A stretch of DNA of 64,000 bases from Poriferisodalis sp965116245 (GCA_965116245.1 OZ220497.1:1054001-1118000), one strand, 5' to 3'. Numbered from the stretch's first letter, positions 24,881 through 34,704 are shown. The notes: generated by a model not told the origin, from the sequence alone. Numbers and translations are program-made.

Positions 24881-25942
24881 ATGACCGCTTTCATCAATCC
24901 AACTGTGAACAGATCACGTCTGAACAGCAACAGAATCGCAAGACTGTTCAAACGATGCGTGATCGTGTTCGCCGTGGCGGCGCTGTTCGCCACCGCCTGC
25001 TCGGGTAGCGAAGAGGCTGAGCCCTTCAAGATCGGCCTCGTTACTGACATCGGAAAGGTGGACGACAAGAGCTTCAACCAGTCTGCCTGGGAAGGTGCTC
25101 AGGAGGCCGCAAGCGAACTCGGCGTGGAAGCTACCTACGTTGAAACCGTCGAATCCAAAGACTACGAAAACAACATTGGTCTCTACGTTGACGATGGCGC
25201 CAACGTGATCATCACGGTGGGCTTCGGTTTGGCCGAGGCCACAATTGCTGCAGCCAAAGCAAATCCGGACATCTTCTTCATCGGAGTTGACCAGTTCCAG
25301 GCCGAGGAGTTGCCGAACCTGGCCGGGCTGATCTTCCCCGAAGACAAGTCGGGCTTCTTGGCGGGTGCGCTCGCAGGAATGCTCACTGAGAGCGAAATCG
25401 TGGGCGCTGTGCTGGGCACCGACTTGGTGCCGCCCGTGGTTGCGTTCAAGGAGGGCTGGGAGCACGGCGCTCGCTACACCAACCCCAACGTGGAAACCAT
25501 CACTACCTACCACCCGGGCGGCCTGGATGTGGCCTTCAGCGATCCTGATTGGGGCGCTGCAACTGCACGCCAGGCGCTGGACCAAGGTGCTGACATCATC
25601 TTTGGCGCTGGCGGCTCAACCGGCAACGGTGCCCTGATTGAAATCGCATCACAAGATGATGCCTACTGCGTGGGAGTTGACACTGACCAGTGGAACACGG
25701 TGCCTGAGGCCCGACCCTGCTTGGTGACAAGCGCCATGAAGCTCATTACACCGGGCGTCGCTGAACTGGTAGCAGCAGCCGAAGACGGTACGTTCCCGGC
25801 TGGCAACTATCTAGGCGCGGTCGGCTTGGCGCCTTTCCACGACTTTGAGGATGTTGTAACTGACGAGATGCGAGCGACGCTGGATGATGTGCTGGCAGGC
25901 TTGGACGACGGCAGCATCCCCACCGGGTACACACCAGGCTGA
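24881..25942 (+). CDS. BMP-family substrate-binding lipoprotein of ABC importer
   Basis: 353 residues. The ATG at 24881 has a GGGGAGGG ribosome site; the frame upstream to 24815 is not signal-like. A hydrophobic signal segment ends in a lipobox-like FATAC-SG, so the mature protein is probably lipid-anchored. The body has Bmp/PnrA hallmarks: IGLVTDIGKVDDKSFNQSAWEGAQ, DDGANVIITVGFG, IFFIGVDQF, and GADIIFGAGGSTGNGALIE. These proteins bind purine nucleosides in the characterised cases. First gene of an operon with two permeases and an ATPase. Confidence 0.92.
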   Translation: MTAFINPTVNRSRLNSNRIARLFKRCVIVFAVAALFATACSGSEEAEPFKIGLVTDIGKVDDKSFNQSAWEGAQEAASELGVEATYVETVESKDYENNIGLYVDDGANVIITVGFGLAEATIAAAKANPDIFFIGVDQFQAEELPNLAGLIFPEDKSGFLAGALAGMLTESEIVGAVLGTDLVPPVVAFKEGWEHGARYTNPNVETITTYHPGGLDVAFSDPDWGAATARQALDQGADIIFGAGGSTGNGALIEIASQDDAYCVGVDTDQWNTVPEARPCLVTSAMKLITPGVAELVAAAEDGTFPAGNYLGAVGLAPFHDFEDVVTDEMRATLDDVLAGLDDGSIPTGYTPG

Positions 25943-26003
25943 GAACCCCAAACCACGAACTCCCAGTCCACGAACTTGCTGCTAGCGAACGGCTCGCTCT
26001 GCA

Positions 26004-27152
26004 GTGAGTTCGCCCGTGGGCTCGGCTAGACCCACTCACGCCGGTCCATTTACCGAATCCAACTCTTTAGGCACTCGCCGGAATGGTGTGAGAGCGCTGC
26101 TGCGTGCTGGCGCGGTTCCGATGGCCTCCGTGGTGCTCGGCCTGGCTTTGGGTGCGGTGCTCATCGCCATTGGGGGCCACTCAGTTCTCAACGCCTACGG
26201 CGCGCTGATTGCTGGAGGGGTTGGCGACGCCGACGCGTTGCTGCGGACGTTGCAAAAGGCGACCCCGCTGATCTTTGGTGGCCTGGCGGTGGCGTTCGCG
26301 TTCAAGGCTGGTCTGTTCAACATCGGCGGGCAAGGTCAGCTACTGGTTGGGGCAGCTTTTGGCGCGGGTGTGGGCTTCGGACTCGAGGGCTTGCCACTGG
26401 TGGTCCACTTGCCGCTTGCGCTGTTGGTTGGTGCTGGCGCGGGAGCGGTTTGGGGGGCGATAGCTGGCGTGCTGAAAGCCACATCGGGAGCTCACGAAGT
26501 GATCGTGACGATCATGCTCAACTTCGTGGCTGGCAACCTGACTGACTGGTTGGCCGCCAATCCCTGGCAGGACCGTTCTGGCAGCAACATCATCGCCCGC
26601 ACTCCGCTGGTTCAGCCGTCTGCGGAGATTCCCACCTGGGGCTGGCTGCCAGCAGGCTTCGTGTTGGCTGTGATCGCCGCGTGCGTGTGTTGGTTCGTAG
26701 TGGAGCGAACCACCTACGGGTTTGAGGTGCGCAGCGTTGGCGCGAATCGGCATGCTGCGCACTACGCGGGCATCTCCGTGGGCTGGGTTATGGCTTCGGC
26801 AATGGCGGCCGCGGGCTTGCTGGCGGGTCTGGGCGGCGCAGTCGAATCGCTCGGTGTTGATGGCCGGTTCGAAGCGGGAGTCAATGTAGGCCTGGGATTT
26901 GAAGGCATAACGATTGCGCTGCTGGCTCGCACCAATCCGATTGCTGTTATTCCTGCTGGCCTGCTGGTGGGACTTATGCAGGCGGGTGCCGCCAAGATGC
27001 AGTTTGAGTCGGGAGTAGCGCCAGAGATCATCGACGTGATTCAGGCGTTGATTCTGTTGTTCGTGGCTGCCCCAATTGTCGTGCGATGGCTGCTCCGTTT
27101 GCGAGCAGGTGATGAGCGCCGCCTGACGCTCGGCGCTGGGTGGGGACGATGA
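26004..27152 (+). CDS. ABC importer permease (BmpB/YufP-like)
   Basis: 382 residues, BPD_transp_2 family permease with about eight to ten hydrophobic segments. Family motifs are PLIFGGLAVAFAFKAGLFNIGGQGQL near residue 90, KATSGAHEVIVTIMLNFVA, and GVNVGLGFEGITIALLARTNP toward the end. The start is a GTG at 26004, with an N-terminal hydrophilic leader of about 30 residues. The stop overlaps an ATG (ATGA at 27149-27152) whose frame reads only 44 codons through a minisatellite. Inner-membrane half of a nucleoside-type importer. Confidence 0.9.
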   Translation: MSSPVGSARPTHAGPFTESNSLGTRRNGVRALLRAGAVPMASVVLGLALGAVLIAIGGHSVLNAYGALIAGGVGDADALLRTLQKATPLIFGGLAVAFAFKAGLFNIGGQGQLLVGAAFGAGVGFGLEGLPLVVHLPLALLVGAGAGAVWGAIAGVLKATSGAHEVIVTIMLNFVAGNLTDWLAANPWQDRSGSNIIARTPLVQPSAEIPTWGWLPAGFVLAVIAACVCWFVVERTTYGFEVRSVGANRHAAHYAGISVGWVMASAMAAAGLLAGLGGAVESLGVDGRFEAGVNVGLGFEGITIALLARTNPIAVIPAGLLVGLMQAGAAKMQFESGVAPEIIDVIQALILLFVAAPIVVRWLLRLRAGDERRLTLGAGWGR

Positions 27153-27162
27153 CGCTGGCGAA

Positions 27163-27224
27163 CGGCCCCAACACTGGGCGGCTCCACACTAGGCGGCTCA
27201 ACACTGGGCGGCCCCAACACCGGG
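27163..27224. repeat. 15/16-bp minisatellite between permease genes
   Basis: Four consecutive units of 16, 15, 15 and 16 bp (CGGCCCCAACACTGGG type). They separate an ATG that overlaps the first permease stop (27149) from the second permease reading frame. Because units differ in length by one base, the array alters reading frame between the two. Confidence 0.85.
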
Positions 27225-27237
27225 CAGTTCCGCACCG

Positions 27238-28290
27238 ATGTGGCCAACAAAGGGGTATCTGGCTCTGGGGGTTGGCGTTGTGAACTCGGACGCACGCCGT
27301 GTATTGCCTCGAGGTACCTGGATTCTCGCGGGTGTCGTAGTTGTCTTCGTATTGACTTGGATCTTCTACGTCTGGAACTCCGCACAGACCACGGCGGTGC
27401 TGTCGGGCACAGTTCGAGCCGCGACACTGCTCGTGTTGGGAGCGATGTGCGGGATGCTCGGTGAGCGGTCCGGAATCGTGAACATCGGCATCGAAGGGCA
27501 GTTCTTGATGTCGGCGTTTATCGCCTTCACCATTGCCTCAATCTCCGGCTCGCTGTTTCTGGGTGTCCTGGCGGGCGTGAGCACCGGATTGGCGATGGGC
27601 TGGATGCTGGCCGCCATGGCAATCGGCTTGCGCACCGACCAGATCATTGCCGGAACTGTGTTGAACATCGCCGCGCTGGGCCTCACATCGTTCTTCTACG
27701 ACCGAGGCCGATCGCTGGGCCAGCAGAAGTACCAACCGATTGACCTCGGCCCGCTCGCGGACTTGCCGGTCGTGGGCACGGCGCTGTTCAACCGCCCACC
27801 ATTGACGTACCTGGCCCTAGTGCTAGTTGTGGTGTTGCACGTATTGATGATGCGTTCGGTGTGGGGGATGCGTACCACCGCGATTGGGGAGCATCCAGGC
27901 GCCGCCGCAACGGTAGGTATTGACGTGATCAAGCTGCGTTATGTCAACGTGACCTTGGCGGGAGGCTTGGCTGGTCTGGGTGGCGCCTATCTTGCGCTTG
28001 AGTCTGTGGGTACGTTCACCCGGGCCATGTCGGGTGGACGCGGTTTCTTGGCGCTGGCTGTGATGATCTTTGGTCGGCGCACTCCTTTGGGGGCGTACGC
28101 AGCGGCGCTGTTCTTCGGCTTCACCACGGCGTTGCAAAACCAGTTCCAACTCAACGACACCTTCGACATTCCGGCTCAGTTTGTGGGGATGCTGCCGTTT
28201 GTGGTCACGATCATCGTGGTGGCCGCCGCGGGTCTGTTCGGCCGAATGCGCGACCCGGCTGCGCTGGGTCAGCCGTACGAGGTGCGTTGA
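27238..28290 (+). CDS. ABC importer permease (YufQ-like)
   Basis: 350 residues, second BPD_transp_2 permease of the importer. Motifs are MCGMLGERSGIVNIGIEGQFLMSAF, IGLRTDQIIAGTVLNIAALGLTS, and GRGFLALAVMIFGRRTPLGAYAAALFFG. At least eight hydrophobic segments. The start is uncertain: ATG 27238 gives a longer N-terminus, whereas GTG 27281 (NSDARRVLPRG) begins just before the first helix. The stop overlaps the ATPase start (TGATG). Confidence 0.9.
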   Translation: MWPTKGYLALGVGVVNSDARRVLPRGTWILAGVVVVFVLTWIFYVWNSAQTTAVLSGTVRAATLLVLGAMCGMLGERSGIVNIGIEGQFLMSAFIAFTIASISGSLFLGVLAGVSTGLAMGWMLAAMAIGLRTDQIIAGTVLNIAALGLTSFFYDRGRSLGQQKYQPIDLGPLADLPVVGTALFNRPPLTYLALVLVVVLHVLMMRSVWGMRTTAIGEHPGAAATVGIDVIKLRYVNVTLAGGLAGLGGAYLALESVGTFTRAMSGGRGFLALAVMIFGRRTPLGAYAAALFFGFTTALQNQFQLNDTFDIPAQFVGMLPFVVTIIVVAAAGLFGRMRDPAALGQPYEVR

Positions 28291-30014
28291 TGTCAAGCGC
28301 TTCTGGGAAAGCTGACGGCGGTCGCCAGCAGAGGGGGGCATCCCCCGAGGACCTTGCTGGCCAGACAAGCTCCTCTGACCCAGCCTCGCCGAACGTGTTG
28401 TTGGCGGGAAGGCACATCACCAAGCGGTTCGGTTCAGTGGTGGCCAACGACGACGTTTCGGTAGAGCTGCGCCCCGGACGGATCCTGGCGCTACTGGGCG
28501 AAAACGGCGCTGGCAAGAGCACGCTCGTGAACGTGCTGTTCGGCCTGCATCGCCCCGACACCGGTGAGGTGGTGATTGCAGACGAGACAGTTGAGCTGTC
28601 CGGTCCTCAGGACGCCATAGCGCGCGGGGTGGGCATGGTGCATCAGCACTTCCAGTTGGTGCCGCCCATGAGCGTGGTTCGCAACATCGTGCTGGGAGCC
28701 GAACCGCGCCATTTTGGGATGATCGATCTCGCTCAGGCGCGACGACGAGTGATGGCGTTAGCCGAGCGATTCGGCCTGCGAGTCGACCCCGATGCGATCG
28801 TGGAGGATCTGCCTGTTGGGACCCAGCAGCGCGTGGAGATTCTCAAGGCGCTATATCGCGATGCCCGAGTTCTGATTGCCGATGAGCCGACCGCTGTGCT
28901 CACCCCGCAAGAAACCGATCATCTGCTGGGCGTGCTCCGCGATTTGGCCGACCATGGCATGGGCATTGTGTTCATCACACATAAGTTGCGCGAGGTCATG
29001 GCGGTCGCCGATGACATCGTCGTGTTGCGCGACGGCAAAATGGTCGGCTTCACTACACCCGCGCAGACCAGTGAGTCCGCACTGGCTGAGCTAATGGTCG
29101 GTCGAGCAGTTGACCTCAGCGGGGATCAGCTCGGATCCAGCGCAGCCAGCGGTGCGGCGCTCGTAGCGTCAACGGCGATTGGCGGTGACGTCACGGACGC
29201 AGAGACCAGTCCGCACGAGTCCCGTCCGGTGGTGCTCAACATTCAGGATCTGTGCGCCGACGACGACCGTGGCCAACGCGCTATCAACAGCGTGTCGCTT
29301 GCTGTTCGCGCTGGCGAGATTGTGGGTGTCGCAGGAGTAGAGGGCAACGGCCAGCGGGAGCTAGTCGAAGCCGTTACCGGTCTGCGCCACGCCACTTCCG
29401 GCACAGTGTCAATCAGCGGCAAGGATGCTTCGGGGGCCAAACCTCGCCAGGTGGCGATCATCGGTGTGGGGCACATCCCTGAAGATCGAGCGAAGCACGG
29501 TCTCATCGGATCGTACTCGGTGGCCGACAACTCCGTCTTGAACCGCTACTTCAGGCCCCCCTTTGCCGTAGGTGGCATGCTTCGCCGTGAGCGCATCACA
29601 GAGCACGCCCGCGAAGTTGTGGCCGCCTTTGATGTGCGGACACCCAGTGTGGAACTCCCCGCGGACAGCCTGTCGGGTGGTAACAAGCAGAAGCTCATAG
29701 TGGGCCGCGAGTTTTCTGATGAGATTGACCTGCTGATCGCTGCGCAACCGACGCGCGGTATTGACATCGGTGCGATTGAGTTCATCTGGCGCCGCATTCG
29801 TGATCGGCGAGATGCGGGCACTGCGGTTCTGTTGGTGTCTGCCGAACTCGACGAAGTGTTGGCGCTCAGCGACCGAGTGGTGGTCATGTATGAAGGCCGC
29901 GTAGTGGCCACAGTAAATCCCAGAGAAACAACCAGGGAACAAATGGGCCTACTAATGACAGGAGCCACCCCCGCCCCAGCACCACACAGCGACCCAACAT
30001 CCGCAGTTGGATAG
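28290..30014 (+). CDS. ABC importer ATP-binding protein, two ABC domains (YufO-like)
   Basis: 574 residues with tandem ATPase domains. First domain: Walker A GENGAGKSTLVNVL, Q-loop VHQHFQLVP, signature LPVGTQQRVEILKAL, Walker B LIADEPTAVLTPQE. Second domain: degenerate Walker A region GVEGNGQRELVEAV, signature LSGGNKQKLIVGRE, and Walker B LLIAAQPTRGIDIGA lacking the usual DE, a normal asymmetry for the sugar/nucleoside (CUT2/Bmp) family. A 40-residue polar N-terminus precedes the first domain. Last of the four importer genes. Confidence 0.93.
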   Translation: MSSASGKADGGRQQRGASPEDLAGQTSSSDPASPNVLLAGRHITKRFGSVVANDDVSVELRPGRILALLGENGAGKSTLVNVLFGLHRPDTGEVVIADETVELSGPQDAIARGVGMVHQHFQLVPPMSVVRNIVLGAEPRHFGMIDLAQARRRVMALAERFGLRVDPDAIVEDLPVGTQQRVEILKALYRDARVLIADEPTAVLTPQETDHLLGVLRDLADHGMGIVFITHKLREVMAVADDIVVLRDGKMVGFTTPAQTSESALAELMVGRAVDLSGDQLGSSAASGAALVASTAIGGDVTDAETSPHESRPVVLNIQDLCADDDRGQRAINSVSLAVRAGEIVGVAGVEGNGQRELVEAVTGLRHATSGTVSISGKDASGAKPRQVAIIGVGHIPEDRAKHGLIGSYSVADNSVLNRYFRPPFAVGGMLRRERITEHAREVVAAFDVRTPSVELPADSLSGGNKQKLIVGREFSDEIDLLIAAQPTRGIDIGAIEFIWRRIRDRRDAGTAVLLVSAELDEVLALSDRVVVMYEGRVVATVNPRETTREQMGLLMTGATPAPAPHSDPTSAVG

Positions 30015-30023
30015 CGTGCGGTT

Positions 30024-30287
30024 ATGGCATCCTCATCTCGTAGAGGCAAGACGATTCACTTTCTCATTGCGTACGACCACGACGCTTGCGAGCAGGTTCG
30101 ATACGTCGAGTTTACGAATAGCCGTCGAGCCGTTGAAGCCTACTTTGATATGGAACGTGAGTTTGAGGACCAGCCGCGCGTTGAGGTAGTGCTCTTGGGC
30201 GCCGACTCTGTAGATGCGCTACATGTCACGCATCCGAACTACTTCGGTGACCGACCGCTTGAAGAGCTGCTTCAGTTTGCCGAATGA
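30024..30287 (+). CDS. hypothetical small protein
   Basis: 87 residues, not recognised. It begins 9 bases after the ATPase stop and so may be cotranscribed with the importer. Predicted mixed alpha/beta: FLIAYDHDACEQVRYVEFTNSRRAVEAYFDMEREF then VEVVLLGADSVDALHVTHPNYF. No membrane segment, no signal peptide, no metal-binding motif. Small soluble protein; function unknown. Confidence 0.6.
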   Translation: MASSSRRGKTIHFLIAYDHDACEQVRYVEFTNSRRAVEAYFDMEREFEDQPRVEVVLLGADSVDALHVTHPNYFGDRPLEELLQFAE

Positions 30288-30324
30288 GCCCTTCGTGGCG
30301 CGGCTTAGTGTGTGGAGCTAGTAG

Positions 30325-32364
30325 CTAGACGACTCGGTCGCTGCCTCCGTCTTGGGGGATCTGGGCTCCGGTGGTGTGGGCGAACGCGGGGCCGCACAGT
30401 TGGGCGATGAGTGCGCCCACGTCGGCTGCTGTCAACTCGCGTCCGAGCAGGTTGCGTTGGCGGTAGCGGTCGGGCGTTAGCCCGTAGCTGGCGGCCCGCT
30501 CAGCTATGAGTTCCTCCGACCAGAGTCCTGTGTCGAACACGCCATCAGGGTGGACCACGTTGACAGTTATGCCCTCAGGCGCCCATTCCAAAGCAGCCAC
30601 TCGAGCGAGCTGGGTCAATGCTGCCTTCGACGCGGAGTAGGCAGCGGCACCGCGGCCCGGCGCGGGCACGTTCTTCGAACCGACGACAATGACCCGACCG
30701 CCAGTCGGCGAGTGTCGCAAGACCCGATGTGTCGCAGCCAGCGTGTTGGCTGTGCCGTTCACATTAATGTCGAACGTTTGTTGCCATCCTGTGCGCAGCT
30801 CTGTGTTGTTGCCCAGATCTCCCAGATCGCCGAGGTGTGCTGACGGGCCGAAGATGCCGGCTGCCGCTACCACAATGTCAATGCCCCCAAAGTGCTCAAC
30901 AGCGGCCGAGACAGCGGCGGTGACTGCGCTCGAATCGGTGACATCGGCGACTGAGTGCTGGCGCGCTGGCCCGTTTGCGCTCTCAGGTGCCTCCGCAAGA
31001 TCAACACCCGCCACCGCAGCCCCGGCTGCTGCCAGCGCGTCTGCCGCTGCTCGCCCAATGCCCGAAGATGCGCCTGTCACCAGTGCCACTTGCCCCGCTA
31101 AGGGCGCAGGCGCACCAGCACGAGCCAGCTTGGCCTGCTCAAGTTCCCAATACTCGACGTCAAACAAATCAGCTTCGCTGAGCACGGCGTATCCGCCCAA
31201 CGCTTCCGCCGCGCAGATCACGTCAATGGTGTGCAAATAGATGTCGGCAGCGATGTCGCAATCGATGGCGCGCTGGCCCACAGTCCTAAGTCCGAACTCG
31301 CGGTCCAGCACCACTCGCGGTGCGGGGTCCAGCATGGTGAGAGTTTCCTGGATGTCCTGCGAGCGTCGCCTCCGCGCGTTTCGTTCGAAGTAGGCGCGAT
31401 AGCTGTCCACGAAAGCGGCCACATCGCGGCCCACTAGCGGGAACTGCTTGGTGCGGATGATGTGGTCCGGCGTAGCTGGCCCGCGGCAAGCCAGCGATGC
31501 CACCTGTTCATCGGCGCAAAAGGCCTCTGCACGCTCATCGCGCACTGCGCGCAACAGCATCGGGGCTCCAGCAGCAGCAGAAATTGCCGCACGCAACTCG
31601 GCAACGGCTTCATGCTCGTCGACCGCCGCGGCTGTTGTGCTGCTGGTTTGGTGCGGAACTTCTGAGGGGCCCCTGTGCCTCGTTGCGCCAGCGTTCTCTA
31701 GCTGTTGCTCGGCTTCGCTGATCAGCTTGATCATTGAGTCGTACGCCTGGCGTGTGGTCTCCCCGAACGTGAAAATGCCGTGATTCAGCAAGATCATCGC
31801 TTCGGTGCCGTCGTGGGCTTGCGCCTGCCATTCCTCAGCGCAGCAACGAGCCAGATCGAAGCCGGGCATTACATAAGGCACGACAACTACCCGATCACCC
31901 CACAGCCGACGCACTCGTTCGTTGCCGTCAACCGTGTTGGTGAGTGCCAGTACCGCGTCGGCGTGGCTGTGCAGCACTGCGCGATGAGGCAATACCGCGT
32001 GCAGGATTGCTTCCACCGACGGGTTGGGAGCGCTGGCGTCCAGCAGGTGGATTCGCAGTTGGTTCACCATTTCGGTGTCGCTCAGCTTCGGCAGCTCAGC
32101 CAGACGTCGGACGGGCACTAGGCGTAGCGGTGCGAAGCCAGCCAGCTCAATTGTCGCTAGGTCCCAGCCGCTGCCTTTCACCCACAGCGTCGGCACCAGC
32201 TCGCCCCAGGCGTCGGTGCTCGTGCCCTTGATGGATGTGTTGCCGCCGCCGTGAAGTACCAGCGCGGCATCTGCGCCTACCAAGCGCGACCCGTAGGTGA
32301 TCTCGCCAAGATCACCTAGCTCGGCCCAGCGTTCAGCCGCGGTGGCGTCCCATCGATTCAGCAT
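30325..32364 (-). CDS. bifunctional class II aldolase / short-chain dehydrogenase (RhaD-type)
   Basis: 679 residues. N-terminal class II aldolase/adducin domain (about 1-400): VLHGGGNTSIK and the metal-binding HSHADAVLALTN, with a third histidine in NHGIFTFG. C-terminal short-chain dehydrogenase domain (from about 430): NAD site VTGASSGIGRAAADALA, catalytic YSASK. This arrangement matches rhamnulose-1-phosphate aldolase/lactaldehyde dehydrogenase-type bifunctional proteins, though the sugar is uncertain. Its start overlaps the end of mtnA by 7 bases; together they could serve a 5-deoxyribose/5'-deoxyadenosine salvage route, where aldolases of this type act after MtnA. Confidence 0.88.
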   Translation of the reverse strand: MLNRWDATAAERWAELGDLGEITYGSRLVGADAALVLHGGGNTSIKGTSTDAWGELVPTLWVKGSGWDLATIELAGFAPLRLVPVRRLAELPKLSDTEMVNQLRIHLLDASAPNPSVEAILHAVLPHRAVLHSHADAVLALTNTVDGNERVRRLWGDRVVVVPYVMPGFDLARCCAEEWQAQAHDGTEAMILLNHGIFTFGETTRQAYDSMIKLISEAEQQLENAGATRHRGPSEVPHQTSSTTAAAVDEHEAVAELRAAISAAAGAPMLLRAVRDERAEAFCADEQVASLACRGPATPDHIIRTKQFPLVGRDVAAFVDSYRAYFERNARRRRSQDIQETLTMLDPAPRVVLDREFGLRTVGQRAIDCDIAADIYLHTIDVICAAEALGGYAVLSEADLFDVEYWELEQAKLARAGAPAPLAGQVALVTGASSGIGRAAADALAAAGAAVAGVDLAEAPESANGPARQHSVADVTDSSAVTAAVSAAVEHFGGIDIVVAAAGIFGPSAHLGDLGDLGNNTELRTGWQQTFDINVNGTANTLAATHRVLRHSPTGGRVIVVGSKNVPAPGRGAAAYSASKAALTQLARVAALEWAPEGITVNVVHPDGVFDTGLWSEELIAERAASYGLTPDRYRQRNLLGRELTAADVGALIAQLCGPAFAHTTGAQIPQDGGSDRVV

Positions 32365-33506
32365 GGGCCCGCCGCTGAGTACCGGCCAGCCGTCGATGCG
32401 GGGGTCGTTTTCGGGCCTGGGGATGACACTCCGGTGACTGTCCGGGCGATTGATTCGCTATAGGGCGGCCACAGCACACCGACATCGGTAAGAATCGCCG
32501 TGATCAACCGGGCCGGTGTCACATCGAAAGCAGGATTTACGGCTCCCACGCCTATAGGCCCAATGTTGGTTGGTGTGAGCCGACAGCTCCCCGCATAGTG
32601 AATCTCATCTGCATGGCGCTGCTCTATCACTATGCCCTCGCTCGAGGCTAGACCCGCATCGATAGTGGACATCGGTGCCGCGACGTAGAACCCGATGCCC
32701 GCATCCGCGGCGGCGAGCGCATGTCCGAACGTTCCGATTTTGTTGGCTGTGTCCCCGTTGGCGGCGATCCGGTCTGCTCCTACGACCACTGCATCCACCT
32801 CGCCGGTGGCGATTAGCGATGCCATCGCTCCATCAGCCGCGACCGAAACGTCAATGCCAGCGTCAGCTAACTCCCAGGCCGTGAGTCGAGCGCCTTGCAG
32901 CAGCGGCCTGGTTTCAGACGCCAGCACTCGTACCGGCTCGCCCGCAGCGGCTTTGGCGTACACAACAGCCAAAGCGGTGCCGATACCGGCGGTAGCTAGC
33001 CGACCGGTGTTGCAGTGTGTTGCGATGACGGTGGCGTCGGCCAGCAGCTCCCGCCCCAGACGACCAATCTCTGCGCACGCCTGTGCATCCTCCGCGCCAA
33101 TTGCCAAAGCCTCAGACAGCAAGCGGCGGCGCAGATCTGCAACATCGCGCAACCCCGGAGCGGGCCCGCCGGGGGCGGCTAGTGCTGAGTTAATGGTGCG
33201 ATCCACCGCCCAGCGCAAATTGACTGCCGTCGGCCGTGCGTCGCCTATGTAGTGACGTAGTCGTTCCAGCTCTGCGTTGGCGTCATCCAACGAGTCAGCC
33301 CTGGCTTCGTCCAGGCCGACTACGACTGCCAGCGCTCCGAATGCGCCGAGCGCTGGCGCGCCCCGAATCGCCAGCCGCTCAATTGCATCCACCGCAGTAG
33401 CCGCATCTTGCACGTCAATCATCACCAGCTCTGCCGGTAGGCATGTCTGGTCGATGATCTCGATGCTGGTACCAGTCCATCGCAGAGTGGGTGTTGGGGT
33501 TTTCAT
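32358..33506 (-). CDS. mtnA: S-methyl-5-thioribose-1-phosphate isomerase
   Basis: 382 residues from the ATG at 33506 (MKTPTPTLRWTG). It isomerises methylthioribose-1-phosphate (or 5-deoxyribose-1-phosphate) to the ribulose form. Markers are AIERLAIRGAPALGAFGA, the catalytic cysteine in THCNTGRLAT and the catalytic aspartate in GADRIAANGDTANKIGTF, plus YVAAP. The ~45-residue frame upstream of 33506 is not conserved-looking. The C-terminus extends about 30 residues beyond the usual end with a Pro/Ser-rich tail. Overlaps the aldolase gene. Confidence 0.92.
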   Translation of the reverse strand: MKTPTPTLRWTGTSIEIIDQTCLPAELVMIDVQDAATAVDAIERLAIRGAPALGAFGALAVVVGLDEARADSLDDANAELERLRHYIGDARPTAVNLRWAVDRTINSALAAPGGPAPGLRDVADLRRRLLSEALAIGAEDAQACAEIGRLGRELLADATVIATHCNTGRLATAGIGTALAVVYAKAAAGEPVRVLASETRPLLQGARLTAWELADAGIDVSVAADGAMASLIATGEVDAVVVGADRIAANGDTANKIGTFGHALAAADAGIGFYVAAPMSTIDAGLASSEGIVIEQRHADEIHYAGSCRLTPTNIGPIGVGAVNPAFDVTPARLITAILTDVGVLWPPYSESIARTVTGVSSPGPKTTPASTAGRYSAAGPC

Positions 33507-33597
33507 GTTGCTCACAGTCTCGCGCCGAAGTGTCAGGTTCACGCACCCGCGTGCTAGGTAGTGAAGCGCCTGCGGGTGGCTAGATAGCGTCAGCGTC

Positions 33598-34704
33598 GTG
33601 CATCGACTGGTGGCGTTGACACTCAGGGGCGGCGACAAGTTCGTAGCGGAACTTCAGCGTGCATGGGACGCTGGCGATGCAATACTCCCAGTAGATCAAC
33701 GGCTTCCGCCGTCGGCTCAACAATCACTGATTGAGCGCATGGGCGCAAGTGTTGTAGTTGACACAGCAGGCCGACACCGCCGTCGGGGCGGCTGGGGAGT
33801 CGAACCCGGTGACGCGCTGGTCATGGCCACGAGCGGAAGTACCGGTGACCCGAAGGGAGCGGTGCTCACGCACGCAGCCATCGAAGCCAATGCCCTGGCG
33901 ACCAGTTCGGCGCTCGCTGTAGACCCCAGCACCGACTGTTGGCTGGCTTGTTTGCCACTCGCTCATGTGGGTGGGCTGGCGGTGGTGGTGCGGGCGTTGC
34001 TCACCGGAACTTCCTTTGAGGTCCACGGCGGCTTCGATGCTGACGCAGTGGAGGCGGCCGCACGCCGCGGGTCGACGCTTACTTCGTTGGTACCAACTGC
34101 GCTGGCACGAATCAACCCGGCAGCATTTCGCGCAATCCTGCTCGGTGGTTCGGCCATGCCCGCTTGGCGGCCCGCAAATACAGTCGCCACCTACGGGATG
34201 ACCGAGACGTTTAGCGGTGTGGTGTACGAAGGCTGGCCGCTGGATGGTGTTGAGCTGCGCATCCGCGATGAGCAGGTGCAGCTCCGCTGTCCAATGCTGT
34301 TGCGCTGCTACCGCGATGGCACCAATCCGCGTACCGAAGACGGCTGGTTTCCCACGGGAGACGCGGGCGCACTAACCGATGACGGCCAACTGTCAATCAT
34401 TGGACGAGCGGACGACATGATCATCAGTGGCGGCGAGAAAGTCTGGCCCGATGTGGTCGAGCGAGTCCTGGCTGAGCTGCCCCACATCGCAGAGGTAGCA
34501 GTAGTCGGCAGACCCGATCCGCAATGGGGTCAGGCGGTTACAGCCGTTGTGGTTCCTACCGATGCCGCTCAGCCTCCCGAACTTGCCCAACTGCGAGAGC
34601 TGGTCAAGTCGCAGCTTCCCGCCTATTGCGCCCCCCACGCGCTGCAGCTAGTAGCAACGCTGCCTAGGACTCCTTTGGGCAAAGTCCAACGCCGGTACTT
34701 GTAA
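33598..34704 (+). CDS. menE: o-succinylbenzoate-CoA ligase (compact form)
   Basis: 368 residues, shorter than typical MenE, as in many actinobacteria. AMP-binding core motif MATSGSTGDPKGAVLTH, then LPLAHVGGLAV, ATYGMTETFSG, the FPTGDAG aspartate region and IIGRADDMIISGGEKVWPDVVE, with the C-terminal catalytic lysine in TPLGKVQRR. Activates o-succinylbenzoate for naphthoate ring closure in menaquinone synthesis. GTG start at 33598, divergent from mtnA. Tail-to-tail with menC. Confidence 0.9.
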   Translation: MHRLVALTLRGGDKFVAELQRAWDAGDAILPVDQRLPPSAQQSLIERMGASVVVDTAGRHRRRGGWGVEPGDALVMATSGSTGDPKGAVLTHAAIEANALATSSALAVDPSTDCWLACLPLAHVGGLAVVVRALLTGTSFEVHGGFDADAVEAAARRGSTLTSLVPTALARINPAAFRAILLGGSAMPAWRPANTVATYGMTETFSGVVYEGWPLDGVELRIRDEQVQLRCPMLLRCYRDGTNPRTEDGWFPTGDAGALTDDGQLSIIGRADDMIISGGEKVWPDVVERVLAELPHIAEVAVVGRPDPQWGQAVTAVVVPTDAAQPPELAQLRELVKSQLPAYCAPHALQLVATLPRTPLGKVQRRYL

